This document shows positions 12,101-42,600 of a DNA stretch of 64,000 bases, one piece after another; the first letter of the stretch is position 1, and every line of letters begins with the position of its first letter. The notes below the pieces were generated by a model. The model was not told the origin of the DNA, ran no database searches, and saw only the letters and a program-made list of their open reading frames with translations. The stretch is from positions 22,236,501-22,300,500 of the forward strand of contig NC_084766.1 in NCBI RefSeq assembly GCF_028858725.1. Reading direction: 5' to 3'. The DNA is from Colius striatus. Lineage: Eukaryota; Chordata; Aves; Coliiformes; Coliidae. The translations under genes were made by a program, and so were the position numbers.

Positions 12101-15100
12101 CCTAACAAGAGACATAGATTTCAATAGATGCCTGTAAGTTTAAAAAAATACTCTTTAGGCCAAAAATTGACTCTAACACTTCTGAATTCCTCTTTGGACA
12201 CTTTTATCAGGCCTGGTCCAGCTGATGTTAACACACAAAGTTTACGGCAAAGTGTATGACTGAAATGGGATATTTGAAGGCTTCAGGATGGCTAGGTCTA
12301 TTGGCCCAGACAAAAGTTTGACTTTTCAGATCTTACAGGTTGGATCAATGTCGTTGGGGACTGATGTCAAGAGGAAACCTGTTGTCTATGTCAGGAAAGT
12401 TGTATCTGCTTTTGGAGCTCCCTCCCCTCTCTGAACAAACGCTCCCACTGGCCAACATGGTGCCAACTCTTCTTATTGACTTTGCTCCATAATTGTTGGT
12501 TTATCAGTCTCTCCACAGACTTCTCAGTTTGTCTGGACTGACAAGCAAAACGAGCAGAGGTATACATACACACACAGAGCCAGAAATGGGAGGACAGCAG
12601 GCTGACAAGGCAGGCAGCAAGCCCTGGCTCCATGGCCACGGCTCTTGCTGGGACAGGGAGCCTCACCCCACAGGCTGTACCAGTTGGTCCAGTCCCACAG
12701 GGAGGGAAAACTGACCCATAGTTCTGATAACATTGTGAGATGTTTTCGTTTCATGTTCTGTGTGCAACATGTAGGCTGATTGCATCTGTATTGCTTTGTC
12801 ACTGAGGTTTCCTTCTGCATAATTCAGAGTGATAGAACCTTGTTTTGGTCATGGCTTTGTTTCCCCACTTCTGCGTTAGCTCAGACCAAGTGCTAACTGC
12901 CTTAGTTACTGCAGACAAATTCACTCAGGTAAGGTAATGAATAGAATCAAGTGATTTATTTCTACTGTGGAGAAAGCTGTATATGTTTATCTACATTATG
13001 TTGTTAAAATGCACATGGTTAAAAGCCAGAGAACGGTCTGTTGGCTAAGGGCCTGTCTCACCAACAAATGTAATGGTAATGCAGAGGATCAAAATCAGAC
13101 ACTTCATTTTCTCTTTGTCACCAGAAGCCCTACTTTCATAGAGGATGTTTTCTTGGATTTTGAAGAGTTTTTCAGATCCTTTGGTTGCAGGAGGGAGAAA
13201 GTCAGACAGCACAATCTGACTGAATTAGCCATCTGCTATTCTAGCTCCATCACACAGTACTTTAGCATCTCAATGTTATTTGATTTCCTAAGTGTCACTC
13301 TAGTTCCTTGTCTTGTATGATAGTAGACTCTATGGAAGCAAAGCTTACATTCAAGTCAAGTATTAGGAGCAGCTCTGGTTCTCTTTTTGTTTATTGGAGT
13401 ACTACTGGGATGGAGAACATCAACTCCCAGAGAGATGCAGCAGTAACTACAGGGGTGGGACTGTCTGTTGGACTGTGGTCCAATGACTCTGGACTGCAAA
13501 TCTGGGACCTGGACACCTACCTTTGCCACGGCATGCTGCTGCTGGAGCTCAGGTCACCGCAACCATACCTGTCTGTATCTGTTCACCTGCTCCCTGACCA
13601 ATCTTTTAGACTAAATTCTTCTACAGGTATGGATCTGCATAGTGCTCTGTTCAGTGGATCTTGGCAGGAAGCTCTTGGAATGTTCACAGTTTAAATATTA
13701 TGACACAAGAGCAAGGATCCAAATGTTCAAGTCACAGTCTTGAAAGGAGCTATCAAAGCCCTTTCATGAGCCCTTTTCCACTAACATTTTAAGATGCTCC
13801 CATGAAAAACTATGATCGAGATTTTTCTATCAGTTATTAACATACCAGTCCCTAGCTTTTTCAGTGCCAATTATTCTCATCTCTACAAATAGTGGTGCAC
13901 TACTCATGATGTAGTATTTTCCCTAGAAATAATACGTTAAAATAAACAGTCAACCCAAGCTCAAAGGCAAAGAGATAGTCCTAGAAACCAGGAAAGATAG
14001 TCAGGGAATAACTAACACAGATAATCAGCAAATCATTCAAACAAATTGATTTGGCTCTGGCTGGCGTCCCCGTTTCTGCCTGAAAGCTTCAGTGAAATCC
14101 AAATAAGTGGCAGTTATCTTACTGTCTCTTCCTGTTATCTGACTCTAATGACAGCAGGGGAGAGAGGGGGAAATCATGTCTTTGAACAGGATCATGGCCT
14201 TTCATTTAAAGTAAATACTACCTTCAAAATGGAAACTGCCTGAAGAGTGAGTCTACCTTGGCTTAGCCTTAAGCAAACTAAGTAATATATTAAAACCAGA
14301 CAATATCAGAATCTTGCAATGGCTTCAACACCTTCATTACAAATGCATACACAGAGAATCAGAAAGTGCTATTTATAATGACCTGAAGGTGGCTAACAGT
14401 ACAGTGTGAGGTAGCTGTGAAGAGTCAAAATTCAGCCAAGGCATCTGTATTTAATGTTCAAATAAATGTCTTTAACTTTTCAAGAAATGTCTTTAACATT
14501 ACTAAAACACAATAGGAAAATTCTAAGTGAGTGATTATCCCAGATTCATCTATGCACTTGTAGCATCCAAGTTAAAATCATTACCTCCTTAGGTTCCCAT
14601 GCAGTTAATGGAGAGAAGCAAGCAGGGCACCTGGCAAAGAATCATCCTCTGAGGTTCCCATCTGTCTCCCCTGACCTTGGAGAGTGCAGAGTGTGGACAA
14701 GGTTCTCACTTAGGTACCTCCATTCAGGTGCCTGAACAAATGTAGGTAGGGTGAGTCCAGGACACACTTTGCTTTGAGAGGAAAACCTGGGACCAAGAGG
14801 TGGCTTGAGCACAAGATGATAATCTCCACCTGGACTTCTTAGCTCCATCAAAATCATCCCTGGCTGCTGAAGATGTGGTGAAGGCTGAAACCCCATCTTC
14901 TGCTGCACTGAGCTCCATCTGGGGTTGAGATGGGCCCCTCAACACACAAAATGCAAGTGGAAATAATTGCAGCTTCATGAATATAGTAAGATCCAAACCA
15001 TGCTGGTGTAGGAAGAGATACATGGGCTGTGGTTTGACAGCAGCTTTTATTGGCAGGGCAGGCAGGCAGCAGTGGTAGTCAGCCCTTAAAGCACCAGCAG

Positions 15101-18100
15101 CATGAATTGCCAGTACACACATCAACACTCTTCTTGCTTTCACTCAGACTGGGTACTCACTTCTGATTGTGTTGCTGTTGACCGTTCACACAGCAGAAAT
15201 GTCACAGGGAAAAGGAATTTATATGTAATTCTTGGATCCTGGCAGTGCAAGACCTGTACCTACCCTTGGAGCAAGCAGCACAAAACTTTCAGGTCAGATT
15301 ATCAGGAGTGTCCACACAAGAACAATAAAGCATCAAAAATACAGTGGGCACAAAGTGTTCTATAGCTCTTCTGTTAGAGAAAGATGCACTAGCAAAAAGT
15401 CACAGGGCAATTGGTCATCAATTTAATTCACAAAGAATTTAGTGCTTTTTGCTCAGGGCACCAAGCTGATTTGCTATGTTATAAACTGAGCATTACAGAC
15501 ACACTTGGTTGGCATCTATGTTGCAGCCCAGCAACCAGCAGCCTGACATCTCTGGTAAACTGTACTTCTTATGATGTGCTGCTCACTTCCTTTGTACTCA
15601 GCCATCTAGCTAATTCTTCTTAATACAAACAGTAAATCCATGAAAAAAAAATCTCTAATAGTACTAAGATCTTGCAGCCAAATGTATTTCATTAAAAAAT
15701 CCGCAGCCAACAATCCAACTTATTGAATATTTAGTTTTACAACACAGTTTAAAATAAGTCTTCCTGAAGTACTCTCTTTTCCCTTTCATTACTGGTCCAA
15801 AACAGCAAATAAGCAATGACAAGTTACAAGCCTGTGATGATGTAGCAAGTTAGGACTAGAAGCCAAAGAGTAATATGACAACAAATTATACTGTGTGTGT
15901 TCTAATAGAACTACTTTTGTACTGGATAGTTCCCATGTTGACAAAGCTCAGGAATGTACTTTCTCTAGGTCTGAAGATAATACTTTAGGTGCTTTTCTAA
16001 GGTCTCTGACATTTGCTGTATTCCTCCACATTTTCCAAAGATCGTACCCAGGTGGATGGATGGTATTACGGGATGGAGAGATATATATCATAAAAACAAT
16101 AAAATTGAAAAAGATTAAATAAGTTCCAAGTATTCTCATTTTTGCAAGCTCCAAATTAACTTCCTTAGTACTTTTTTTAATACTCAAAACCCCCTAAAAG
16201 TCAGATTTTTATTTTAGATCCAACATCTTTTCGGATATACTATTCTGAATAACTGAATGACTAATCTGAGCAATGACAGGACAAATCTCCATTTCATAAC
16301 TCATTTGTACTTAGTGCTTTATTTAGTTTTGTTTTACTTCTATATGTTTTCACTCTATTTTATTGGAAAGAAAATAATCTCAAATTGAAGTTTCAACCCA
16401 AACAGTTTTACAGAGCACTAGGTATAAAATCTAGGAAATAAAATGCAGGCTAAAAATGGTCAGAGACTATTAAGTGTAATGGAAAGAAAGAACCTACCAC
16501 TTAACAGAATTTTCGTTGCTAAAGCAGTTTTATGTTTGCTATTCACAGGTACTAACATTTATGATAGTAACCTTTATAAAGTCAATTTAATTATCTTTAT
16601 CTTATTACAAATAATAAATTTAGTTGTCCTACAATGAAAATCAATTGTCAACATAAGCTATGGTTAACATCTAATAAAACAGCCCTCTGTAAATCCATGA
16701 TTAATAAGATTGGCTTCTGTATTAACTAACAGACATCATAAAATTTCCTTCCTTGCATTAATCTGTATATTCAAGCTTCACCCTGCTGTACTGAGTTTCC
16801 TAAAATAAACTGGGTGAATGAGCAAAATTTTGGCACCTATCATTATTATAGCCCTTGGAATATATTTCTATAGCTGAATGGCTTTGAAATTAATGCCATA
16901 TTTTAATTAAGTTATAGAAGATGGTGGCTGTAACAAATGATAAGTGATACACCTCTTTGCTTCCTTTAGATTCTGCACATAATGATAACACTGCTTATAT
17001 TTTGGTTTGAGTGGTAGGGGAAGCTAATTGAAATGTGCAAGATCAATTTCTCAAAATGCTCTTCACACGACAGGGGTTAGTTAAACTCTTCTGAGTAAAA
17101 AAAGTAAGATAAAATTGGAATTACACCCATAGACACATGTTTACAAGTTTCTACCCCCAAAGTGGGAGCAGCAGTGCTTAGATTCAGCATGAAGTTATGT
17201 TTGGGAAGACAGGTGATATCTGTGCCATCTTTTGCAGGTTTAAAAAGTTCCTCTTCCTACAATACACACTATGCCTGAGGACACTGGCATGAGGCAGTAG
17301 CTGCTACAATCAGCACTAGCTTCAACCAACAGTGGGTTTAATCTTTTAACATCGTCATACCCATCCTGAAAGATCCCAAAGTCATTTTACAAAGTAGGTA
17401 TGCTTCAGATCCTGTGAAAACCCATACAGAATTAAGGAGGAAAACAACTTCCAGGTTTGCCTAGACAAACCCTTCTTTTACATGCCATGAAATCTTTCGG
17501 CAATAGAGACCAATCAGAGTCTTAAATTTTCTTGGATTTTTAAGCATTGTTGTCAACTCAGTATGTACTTTGCAAAACAGAGAATCTGATCCTTTAGATC
17601 TTTCAGAACAAATCAAGTGACTGTAGCAGAATTAGGTCCACGTAAGACTAGATTCGTGCAGCAGGAAAATCAGTCCTCCGAGAAGCAGCATTCACTATTA
17701 TCACTCAAAGGGTTGAGGAGGATGAGAAGCCTCTTTCCGTGTATTTTATCTGCTTTGTTTAATATTTGTCATAAATGCTAAAAGAGCATATTGGCTTTCC
17801 TGCTAATTATTATTTTTCACTGTGCAAAACTTCTGTGTTAATCAGGTAAAAAACCAGAGATTAAAAAAACCGAAGTTTTGCCAATGAAAATACAATTCCT
17901 TCTCACATGAAAAAGGCCTCAATGTAGTAGCTTTAGTGCTGGGAACATTGGCAGAAGAAAACTATAGTTAAACCTGTGTCTATGTTATCAACCGCAGCAA
18001 ATTACGTCTGAAAAAACCCTACTTTTTATGTCATTTGGTTTTACTTCACTCTTGCATTTTGGTTATTTTTAATAAAGACAATCCACTAGCCAAGTGCAAA

Positions 18101-21100
18101 GTTTTAGCCACTGTGCTTCATTCTTTGCATTACAATGTTTAGGTTATGAACAGACTGAGAGTCACAAAAACATTTCAATTTTAACTAAGGAAGCCAAGGA
18201 AACATTTATGTAGGTTTAAAATGTTGGAGAAAAAGGAAACAATCCAGTTAACCCGTGTTATTTTACAAAATCTAACTTTGTGCTAGCTGAAGACTGACAG
18301 TCTTCTCATATCTGGAAATATGGAACAATTTTCACATAGAAAGGAAGCTTGTTTCTAACTTCTTCCCTGACTGGACCAAGCATTTGCTCCTTTTTACCAG
18401 TCTGAGAGGCATCTGTGTATAGCTAGACACTTTACTACAGCTCCAAAGATGATTTTAGGAGTGTTCTCAACACAGGAATTTAAACCTCTACTTTGCTGCA
18501 CCACATTCACACTTTCCATATTTTCAAGACTGAGCACAGCAATGGTGCTGTGGATTGAGCTTGTGTTCAAACTCCAAGAACAGCCTACTTTGCTAGGTGG
18601 TCTACATCTTACCTAGAATACTATGTCACATAAAGCCTACTAGTGCGAAGCTAGCACAATTTGTTATTTGACTTTATAAAGCAACTGCATGGGTGGATGT
18701 GTATAGAGCCTTGTTCTCTACCATAAAGAGTAGTTTCTAACAGAGAAGGAAAAACCAATAGCAGTTAAATGGTTGCAAACATTTGTTTCAAAAGGTATAT
18801 ATTTACCAACTACATATTTTTAAAAAAATTTCTTCTTGTTTTTAATGCTCTTGAACATTAGAACTCCTTGTTTTTTCCCCTTCTATTTCTTTTTGATGGA
18901 AAAGGAATGGTAAACAGCAATTTTTCAGTTCTTTCTACCTTTATTTTTTTTTACCATCCCAAAGATTTATAGGCTTCCTCTTGTTTCCACTACCCATTTA
19001 ACAGATGATTGCAATGGTGACTGACACCTAACAGGAAAAAGACAGGCTGAGTCTAGCAACTATGCACCTTTTCCTCACTCCTCTCTGGCCCCACACAATT
19101 GCTTCTGATACACAAAATAAACCCAACCATCAATAGCGACCAGTCATCTTAGTCTTCTTTCCTCTCTTCAAATAATTGTTACATTCCCCAACAACTCTGA
19201 GGCAACAAGTGCAACAGTTCCTCCATTTCCAAGAGAAAGTAGGAAGTTTCCTTTCCTTCCTTTCCTTCATTTCCTCCTAACTGCTCATTTTTCACTTGAA
19301 AAGCAAGCTGGTGGCTCTGATTATCTGGGCTTCCCATGGCCCTCTTATCGCTCCCTCTGCATTTCCCTTTTACATGCATTTAAGCTTTTATTTTTCCTCA
19401 TTTCACTTTTCCACATTGTATTTACCCTACCTGGGTTTTTCATTAAACCAAGAGCTGTCCCACTTGCCCACTACTCCAGAATCTGAAAAAAACCCTCAGA
19501 TTCATTAGAACATGGCCATATACTACAGCCCCAGCCACCACAACTTGCTCGTATGCTGAGTTCGACTAATTCAGTCAGAGTATGACTTTACTATTCATTC
19601 TGTGGAAATGGTTTCCTACTCTTCTTGAAAAAGTGCCTATAACAAGACAAATTCAAACCACTATGTGAGCCTAGACCATGCCATATATTTCCTCTGAGTT
19701 AGACCTGCAAAACCAGTGGCTACACATACAAGAAATGACTCATTTTATTTTTCTTACTCTCCTTTTCTCCTTCTGTCATATATTGTACAACATATCAAAG
19801 CAAATAGGCATTGCTTTCTACTCTGGGAAGGAACAGATGGGGAACTCAAGAAAGCAGCTCAGGACAAGATTTTAGTTACTGAGATTACTGATCATTTGAG
19901 TTACTGTTGGCCCTGCCACATGGCTCAAGACAGAGCCGAGATCATCTTTTCCTCCAGTGAGGCTCTTCATGAAACATCCCCCAGCTAACCTTGCATACAG
20001 ACATATCCTTGTGGAAGCATAAATTCAGTGTTAGTGTTTGAAATGTGTTCTTTTAAGAGATGCTTATTTCCCAGTCCTGGTTCTGAGCTTTGGATTCACA
20101 CTTTAGCATTAGAGCCATCTAGTGGGAGAAGAGACATAGACAGAGAAGCCAAGGCTGGTTCTGCATCCCATTTTTCATCTCATTCCCCTTTCTGGTGTGA
20201 TCTCTGGACACCAGCATCAATTAAACCATGATCTGCCACTGCAGTATTACAAACAAAAGAAAACATGAGTCTGAAGAGTACTTTAGACAAAAGAAATAAT
20301 GCAAGCAGTTCATGAAACACACACAGCCCTTAAAGCTCCCAGTTGTCAGAAAAGCAGCCTATTACTGGAGGAAACCAAATAACTAAGGTGGAGGAGGCAG
20401 TTTCCAACAGGATAAACCAGGAAGCAGATATTCTGGCATGATTTTCTGGATGCAGTCCTCGCTGGATACTAGCTGCTCCAGCTTGTTCATTCATAACTGA
20501 TTCTGTGAACTCCACAGGGAAAATAAAGTAGGAGGGTGAAAGGTTTGTCCAACTCTCTCCCATTTTGCTTAGGCCATTCCATTACAGAAATAGGAATAAC
20601 TCCTATTAGTTAGCAGATGATTTCTTGAACAGTCTTTAAAAAGATTGTGTCTATCAACATTGACTAGATACTAGCATGTGGTGCAAGAAAACAGAACCTA
20701 GGCCCTGAAGTGATCTTAAGTCCAATAAGTATCTGCCAGGTACATCCAGATATCATCACGCTGTATCTTATTCCTTTGAAAGGAAATGAATGCCTTCCTC
20801 CTATCAGGCTGTTAAGAAAAAGCAATTACCTTTGCTCACAGAGGCAAAAGAAAAAGGATAAATAAAGGCAGGATAGGTGTTTCAGACAAACACAGCTGAT
20901 TAATGGTCTAATGATAGAGTTCAGAGATCAGTGCAAGGCCATACTTCAAATGGTGTCTTTCTGTATCAGGACTGCAGCATGCTGTCTGAATGGTGTCCAG
21001 GGTATAGTGAATTGGCATACTTGCTCAGAGACAAATAGACATATGGACCACCCGTTTCAAGAATGATCAACTTAAGCCTGCAGGCTAGATATAGAAAAAA

Positions 21101-21716
21101 ACCAATCTCTTAAATAATGTTTTAACTAGGTAAGAATAGTACTTCAGTGTAAATTAAGGCTGTCTTTCCATGTCTCCATTATCTATCATAATCTTATTCA
21201 GCTACTTTTTTAGATCATAGCCTGAAGTTTCCTTCAAATTCTCAATTAAGCTGCATGAAAAGAGCAGCTGGTCAAATGCAGTTGTCAGTTACTGGAAATT
21301 CACTGTTATCATACAACATAGGAGCTACATTTGGTACCAAGTTTGCATGTTTTAATGTTAAGAATCTACATCTTAAAAAACACTGCCAGTTTACAGTACA
21401 TAAGCTGTGGTTGACAAAATAACCTACAGCTGTGATGTTTTGGATAAGAGGAAGATAGAAACATTGAGGTTCAAAATAAATGAAGACAAAAAGAAACAAA
21501 TACAGAAGTGAGATCAGCTTTCATATACTGAAAAGGCACTGGAATTGTCTAGTCTATTACGAAACATGGGAGGGAGCCATCGTTTTCACACAGCACAAGA
21601 CTTGACACGGCTGATAATGTTTTAGCTAAATTAAACCCGGTAATACAAGATGGAAGTTACAATCTTGTTTTACTCTGAAGAAGGTGCTTATATGTTCATT
21701 TTCCATGTATCAATGA
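12101..21716. other. Intergenic DNA between HHEX and the KIF11 3' end
   Basis: About 9.6 kb with no gene I can support. It holds scattered short frames, T- and A-runs, and a pyrimidine-rich tract at about 19240-19275. Given the neighbourhood it is a reasonable place for long-range HHEX enhancers, but no individual element can be named from one sequence. Confidence 0.45.
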
Positions 21717-21722
21717 TTTATT
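21717..21722 (-). other. KIF11: Candidate KIF11 polyadenylation signal
   Basis: AATAAA on the minus strand, 437 bp past the KIF11 stop codon. It is the first canonical hexamer I found downstream of the stop. Use is inferred; further sites below this position are possible. Confidence 0.45.
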
Positions 21723-22158
21723 TGAAGTACCCCAGTCAAGACAGCTATCTAACTCAAAGAAACAAGAATCAGATTATAAAACCAGAACACTTATTTACAA
21801 TATAAAAAAAGGTAGTTGGCAATGCTGACAAAGTATTTTTTCACATCCTTTTCTGCTATTTGCAATCTACTGAAAAAAACAGAAAAGGAATTCTCACTCA
21901 ACAACGTGAAAGCCCGTTTAACATACAGCACCATAATATATGCAGGTTATTTTCTTCAAAAAAGTAGTCTATTAATACTTTGCAAGCTACAGCATATAAA
22001 AATGGGACAACGGCAGGACATGTCAGACCAATATTTGGATTCAACTTTTTATCAATAATTCAGTATATACAGAGATTGAGAATAACCAAAGAAAGTTATG
22101 GCTCATTAGACAATTACACATAAGTATTCCAAAACCAGAGATCTGCAGTGGGTATTTC

Positions 22159-39170
<17,012 letters not shown>

Positions 39171-39620
39171 GGCGGGCGCCGGCGCGGAAGCTGCCGATGT
39201 GTGGAGCGAGACGCAGCGCTGGCGCGATGCTCCGAGGCGCGCGGAGCTACCGCCAACCGCTCCACCCGCGCGCGCCCTCCGCCGATGGCTTTGAACCACG
39301 CGCCTCCCCCCAGCCCGGCCAATCGGCGGCAGCCCGCGGGGCACCATGGGACTGATGTTCAAACCTCGGTGCTGACGCGAGGGCACGGCGGAAGCGGCGG
39401 CGCCCTGTCCCGTCGTCAGCGCACTGCATGCTGGGGGTCGTAGTGCTCCGTCGGTCGCCATCACGCGGCGCGGACGGGTGAGGAAGGCGAGGCGTTCGCG
39501 TGACAGTGTTCGACCTGATGCCCAGAGGCGCGGTGCAGCGGCGCACGCGCAGCCCACACCGCCGCGATGTTCCACCTGATGTCAGTCCCGAATTTGCCGT
39601 GCCGATGGTTTTTGCCACCA

Positions 39621-42600
39621 CTACGCACTCGTACTGGGGCAGCGGCACCTGCGACATCCCTGTACTGCTCACCTCAGTTATCTTTCCGCAAGATTTACCT
39701 CATCCATGTAATCTTCCCTCTGGCCGTCCGTTCACGTCCCCAGTGGCTCTCTAGTTAGTCCATGTTCTCTTTAAACATGACGTGCAAAATTAGAGACCGC
39801 CACCTAGTCAATGCCTGGCGCAGTGGAAGCATTATTGTGCCTGTTCTACAAAAAAATAGTATCCTATGCCTATGTACAGGGCAGGGCACAGCGCTCACTC
39901 TCCCCAGTGGGACACTCGCTGTCCCCCACAGATGGGGGTGGCCCGCTGCAGCTTGCCACACGCCTGCAGAACTGCCCAGCCAGACACTTTCTATACCATG
40001 GCCGTGTCCTGCACTGGCTCTGCCTGCAGAGCTCTCCCCTGGTTGCCCTGAGTGTGCTGTAATTCGGGCTGGTCTCCAGGACAATGCATCAACATCACTC
40101 TGAAATCTACACCTAACTTTCAACATGTTTACGATCTGGTATTACCTGCTCAATTAATGGGAAAATCTATGACAGAGTGAAAACAAATAGTTTAAAGCTC
40201 AAGTCAAAGCCCTCTGGGTGCACATCAATCTTTTAATTTTGAAAGCAGATCATGTGAACCACTCACCAAGTACTAGTTTACACCCTCTCACTAGCAGTTT
40301 AATTTATGTCATCCCAGCTTCCCTTTGAGAGCTTCCTTTGAGACAATACTTAAAAGCTTTGCTAGGTGGATATCTATGACAGGGTAACAGGTCTTGTGGG
40401 TAGAAAGGAAGCACCAGATGTCAAGACAAGATTAAACTGATCTGACATGCTTTGTTCTCAACAAATCTGCACTGGCTCCTACAGACTGTCATACTGTCCT
40501 CAACCTTGTACAGCTTACAGTGCTGCAGTGTTTTATTGCTCTTATTCTAGGACCTTTCCAGTTGCTGAAATTCATTTAGCTGTTTATAATTTTTCAGGTT
40601 CCACTTCCTCCCCTCCTTTTGATTTTTCCTTCTTAAGTTGGCTACTTTGAAACTTACACTTCCTCCATGAGTTCTTAAAGTTAGTAACGAATCCTAACCT
40701 GTAAGGCTTGGGGTATTTTTTTCTGACAGTGACATGAAGCAGCATCACATTATGCTCCTCTACCATCTATCTCAAATTGTTAAAACAATATTAGAAATAA
40801 TCGATTTTATATTAGGCATGATGAAAAGGATGTGAGAAAGACACACATTTTTATACAAGAGGACATGAAATGTCGGATTCCTAGTCTTCTATGAGCAGAA
40901 ATTGATTCAGAAAACATTCAACAAATTTTCTGCCATTCTAAACATAGAATGATGGTGAGACAGGACAAGAGCTATGAAATCTTTACAGGGAGTAGTAACA
41001 ATTTTCATTTCCGGCCTTTTTGAGCAAGCATTTTGTTTGTTTCATGATAAGACTTCACTGCTTGCACGCCACTGAAATCAATAGACTCTTTAAACTACAT
41101 ATAGCATAAAAATATGGTAAATGAAAACTACTTTGTAAAGACAGACACTTGGAAGTTAGTAACTGCCAGCTGATTTGTTGCTCTTCCATATCAATTTGTA
41201 ACCTTTTGGCCTAAATCTAGAAACAAGGCAATGATTCTGTCAAAAAAGCTTGTTACAAAACCTCAAAATGTATATGCATATATGCATAGACAACTAAGGA
41301 ATCTGTGTTTTCTAACAGTCTCAAAGCTTCACCTTCCAACCAGAATTAGTTTGGTGGCTTGGTATTACTTGCTATTCCCCCACCACTCCAAAATCATGAT
41401 GATACATTGTAACACTTAAATGAAGATTTAAGTGAGAAAATGAAGATATTCATTGCAAATGCATTAAAATGAGCCTTATCTTTACTCTTACTTGCTTTTT
41501 GTATTCCATATAAGCTAAGAGCAACAATAATTCCTACAATTGTGTTGGAGCTACCACTAGACTCAAAGGTGAAAGGCAGGTATGTGAATATACCAAGTCT
41601 TTACCTTTTGCTCTATACTCCTTCATATAGATCATACAAAAAAAAAAAGGGAGCGTTGGAACACAAGAAGTCTTTTTTTTTCCCCATTTCTGCCTTTTTG
41701 TTCTTTCCCAGTATGAAAGTGTAACTAGTATTAGTCAGAATTTTGCCTAAAATATAAAAATGTCTCTCACAAACATAGAAGAGAGGAACATTCAAATCTG
41801 CATTTAAGCAAGAGGAATCTAATCACTGGAATTGAACCTGGCTGATAGCTACCTTTGCCATGGCTATGGTAAGTGGAAAACCTGTATTTCCAGTAATCAT
41901 GTTAGCTTAAAAAAATGCATGTAGTTTAATACTGCAGCTTTGCTTTACAAAGTCAATTTATAGCATTGGTCATACATTTTCTTAGACTAGGTAGAGCCTA
42001 AAGCTACTAATATATTATAAACACAAACTGAGCACAAGGAACTACCATTTCACAAGCAATAAAAATAAATATGAGAAAAATGAAACAAAAGTAGTTAGGA
42101 TAGTCTTAACAGTGCTTGGGAGAATGACCTTTGAGATGGTATGCATGTAATCTATGCCAAACATAGTGAGAGACAAAAACATTACAGAAAAAGAAATTAT
42201 GCAATAATACACAACTATCAATGTAACAACTTCAGTAGACAGGACTAATTCGCACTTATTGATCAAAAAGGACAATTTTTCACCAAAGCTTGCCAACCAG
42301 AAGTAATTTTATTACAGTGACATTCATAGACAACACGTCTCAAATTAAAAAAGTGTTTTCTTAGGATTTATATTAGATGACCTGGTTTTATAGGTATGGA
42401 GGCTTGAAAAACAGAAAACTGTTGACATTAAACATCATTAGTTAAGAATTAAGAAAGGTTATAATAATGGAGAGATATAATTAATACAAATTATAAGCTT
42501 ATATAAGTTTATTATAAGGTGAGACTTCTTCAAGGCTTACTAACACCTGTTTTGATTACCAGCAAGCTAAACAGTGTGTAAGCTGTACTGAACATATGGA

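Noticed and set aside
13308-13694. 128-codon plus-strand frame
   Set aside because: No recognisable domain, no splice or poly(A) context, and its length is within chance for this much noncoding DNA.
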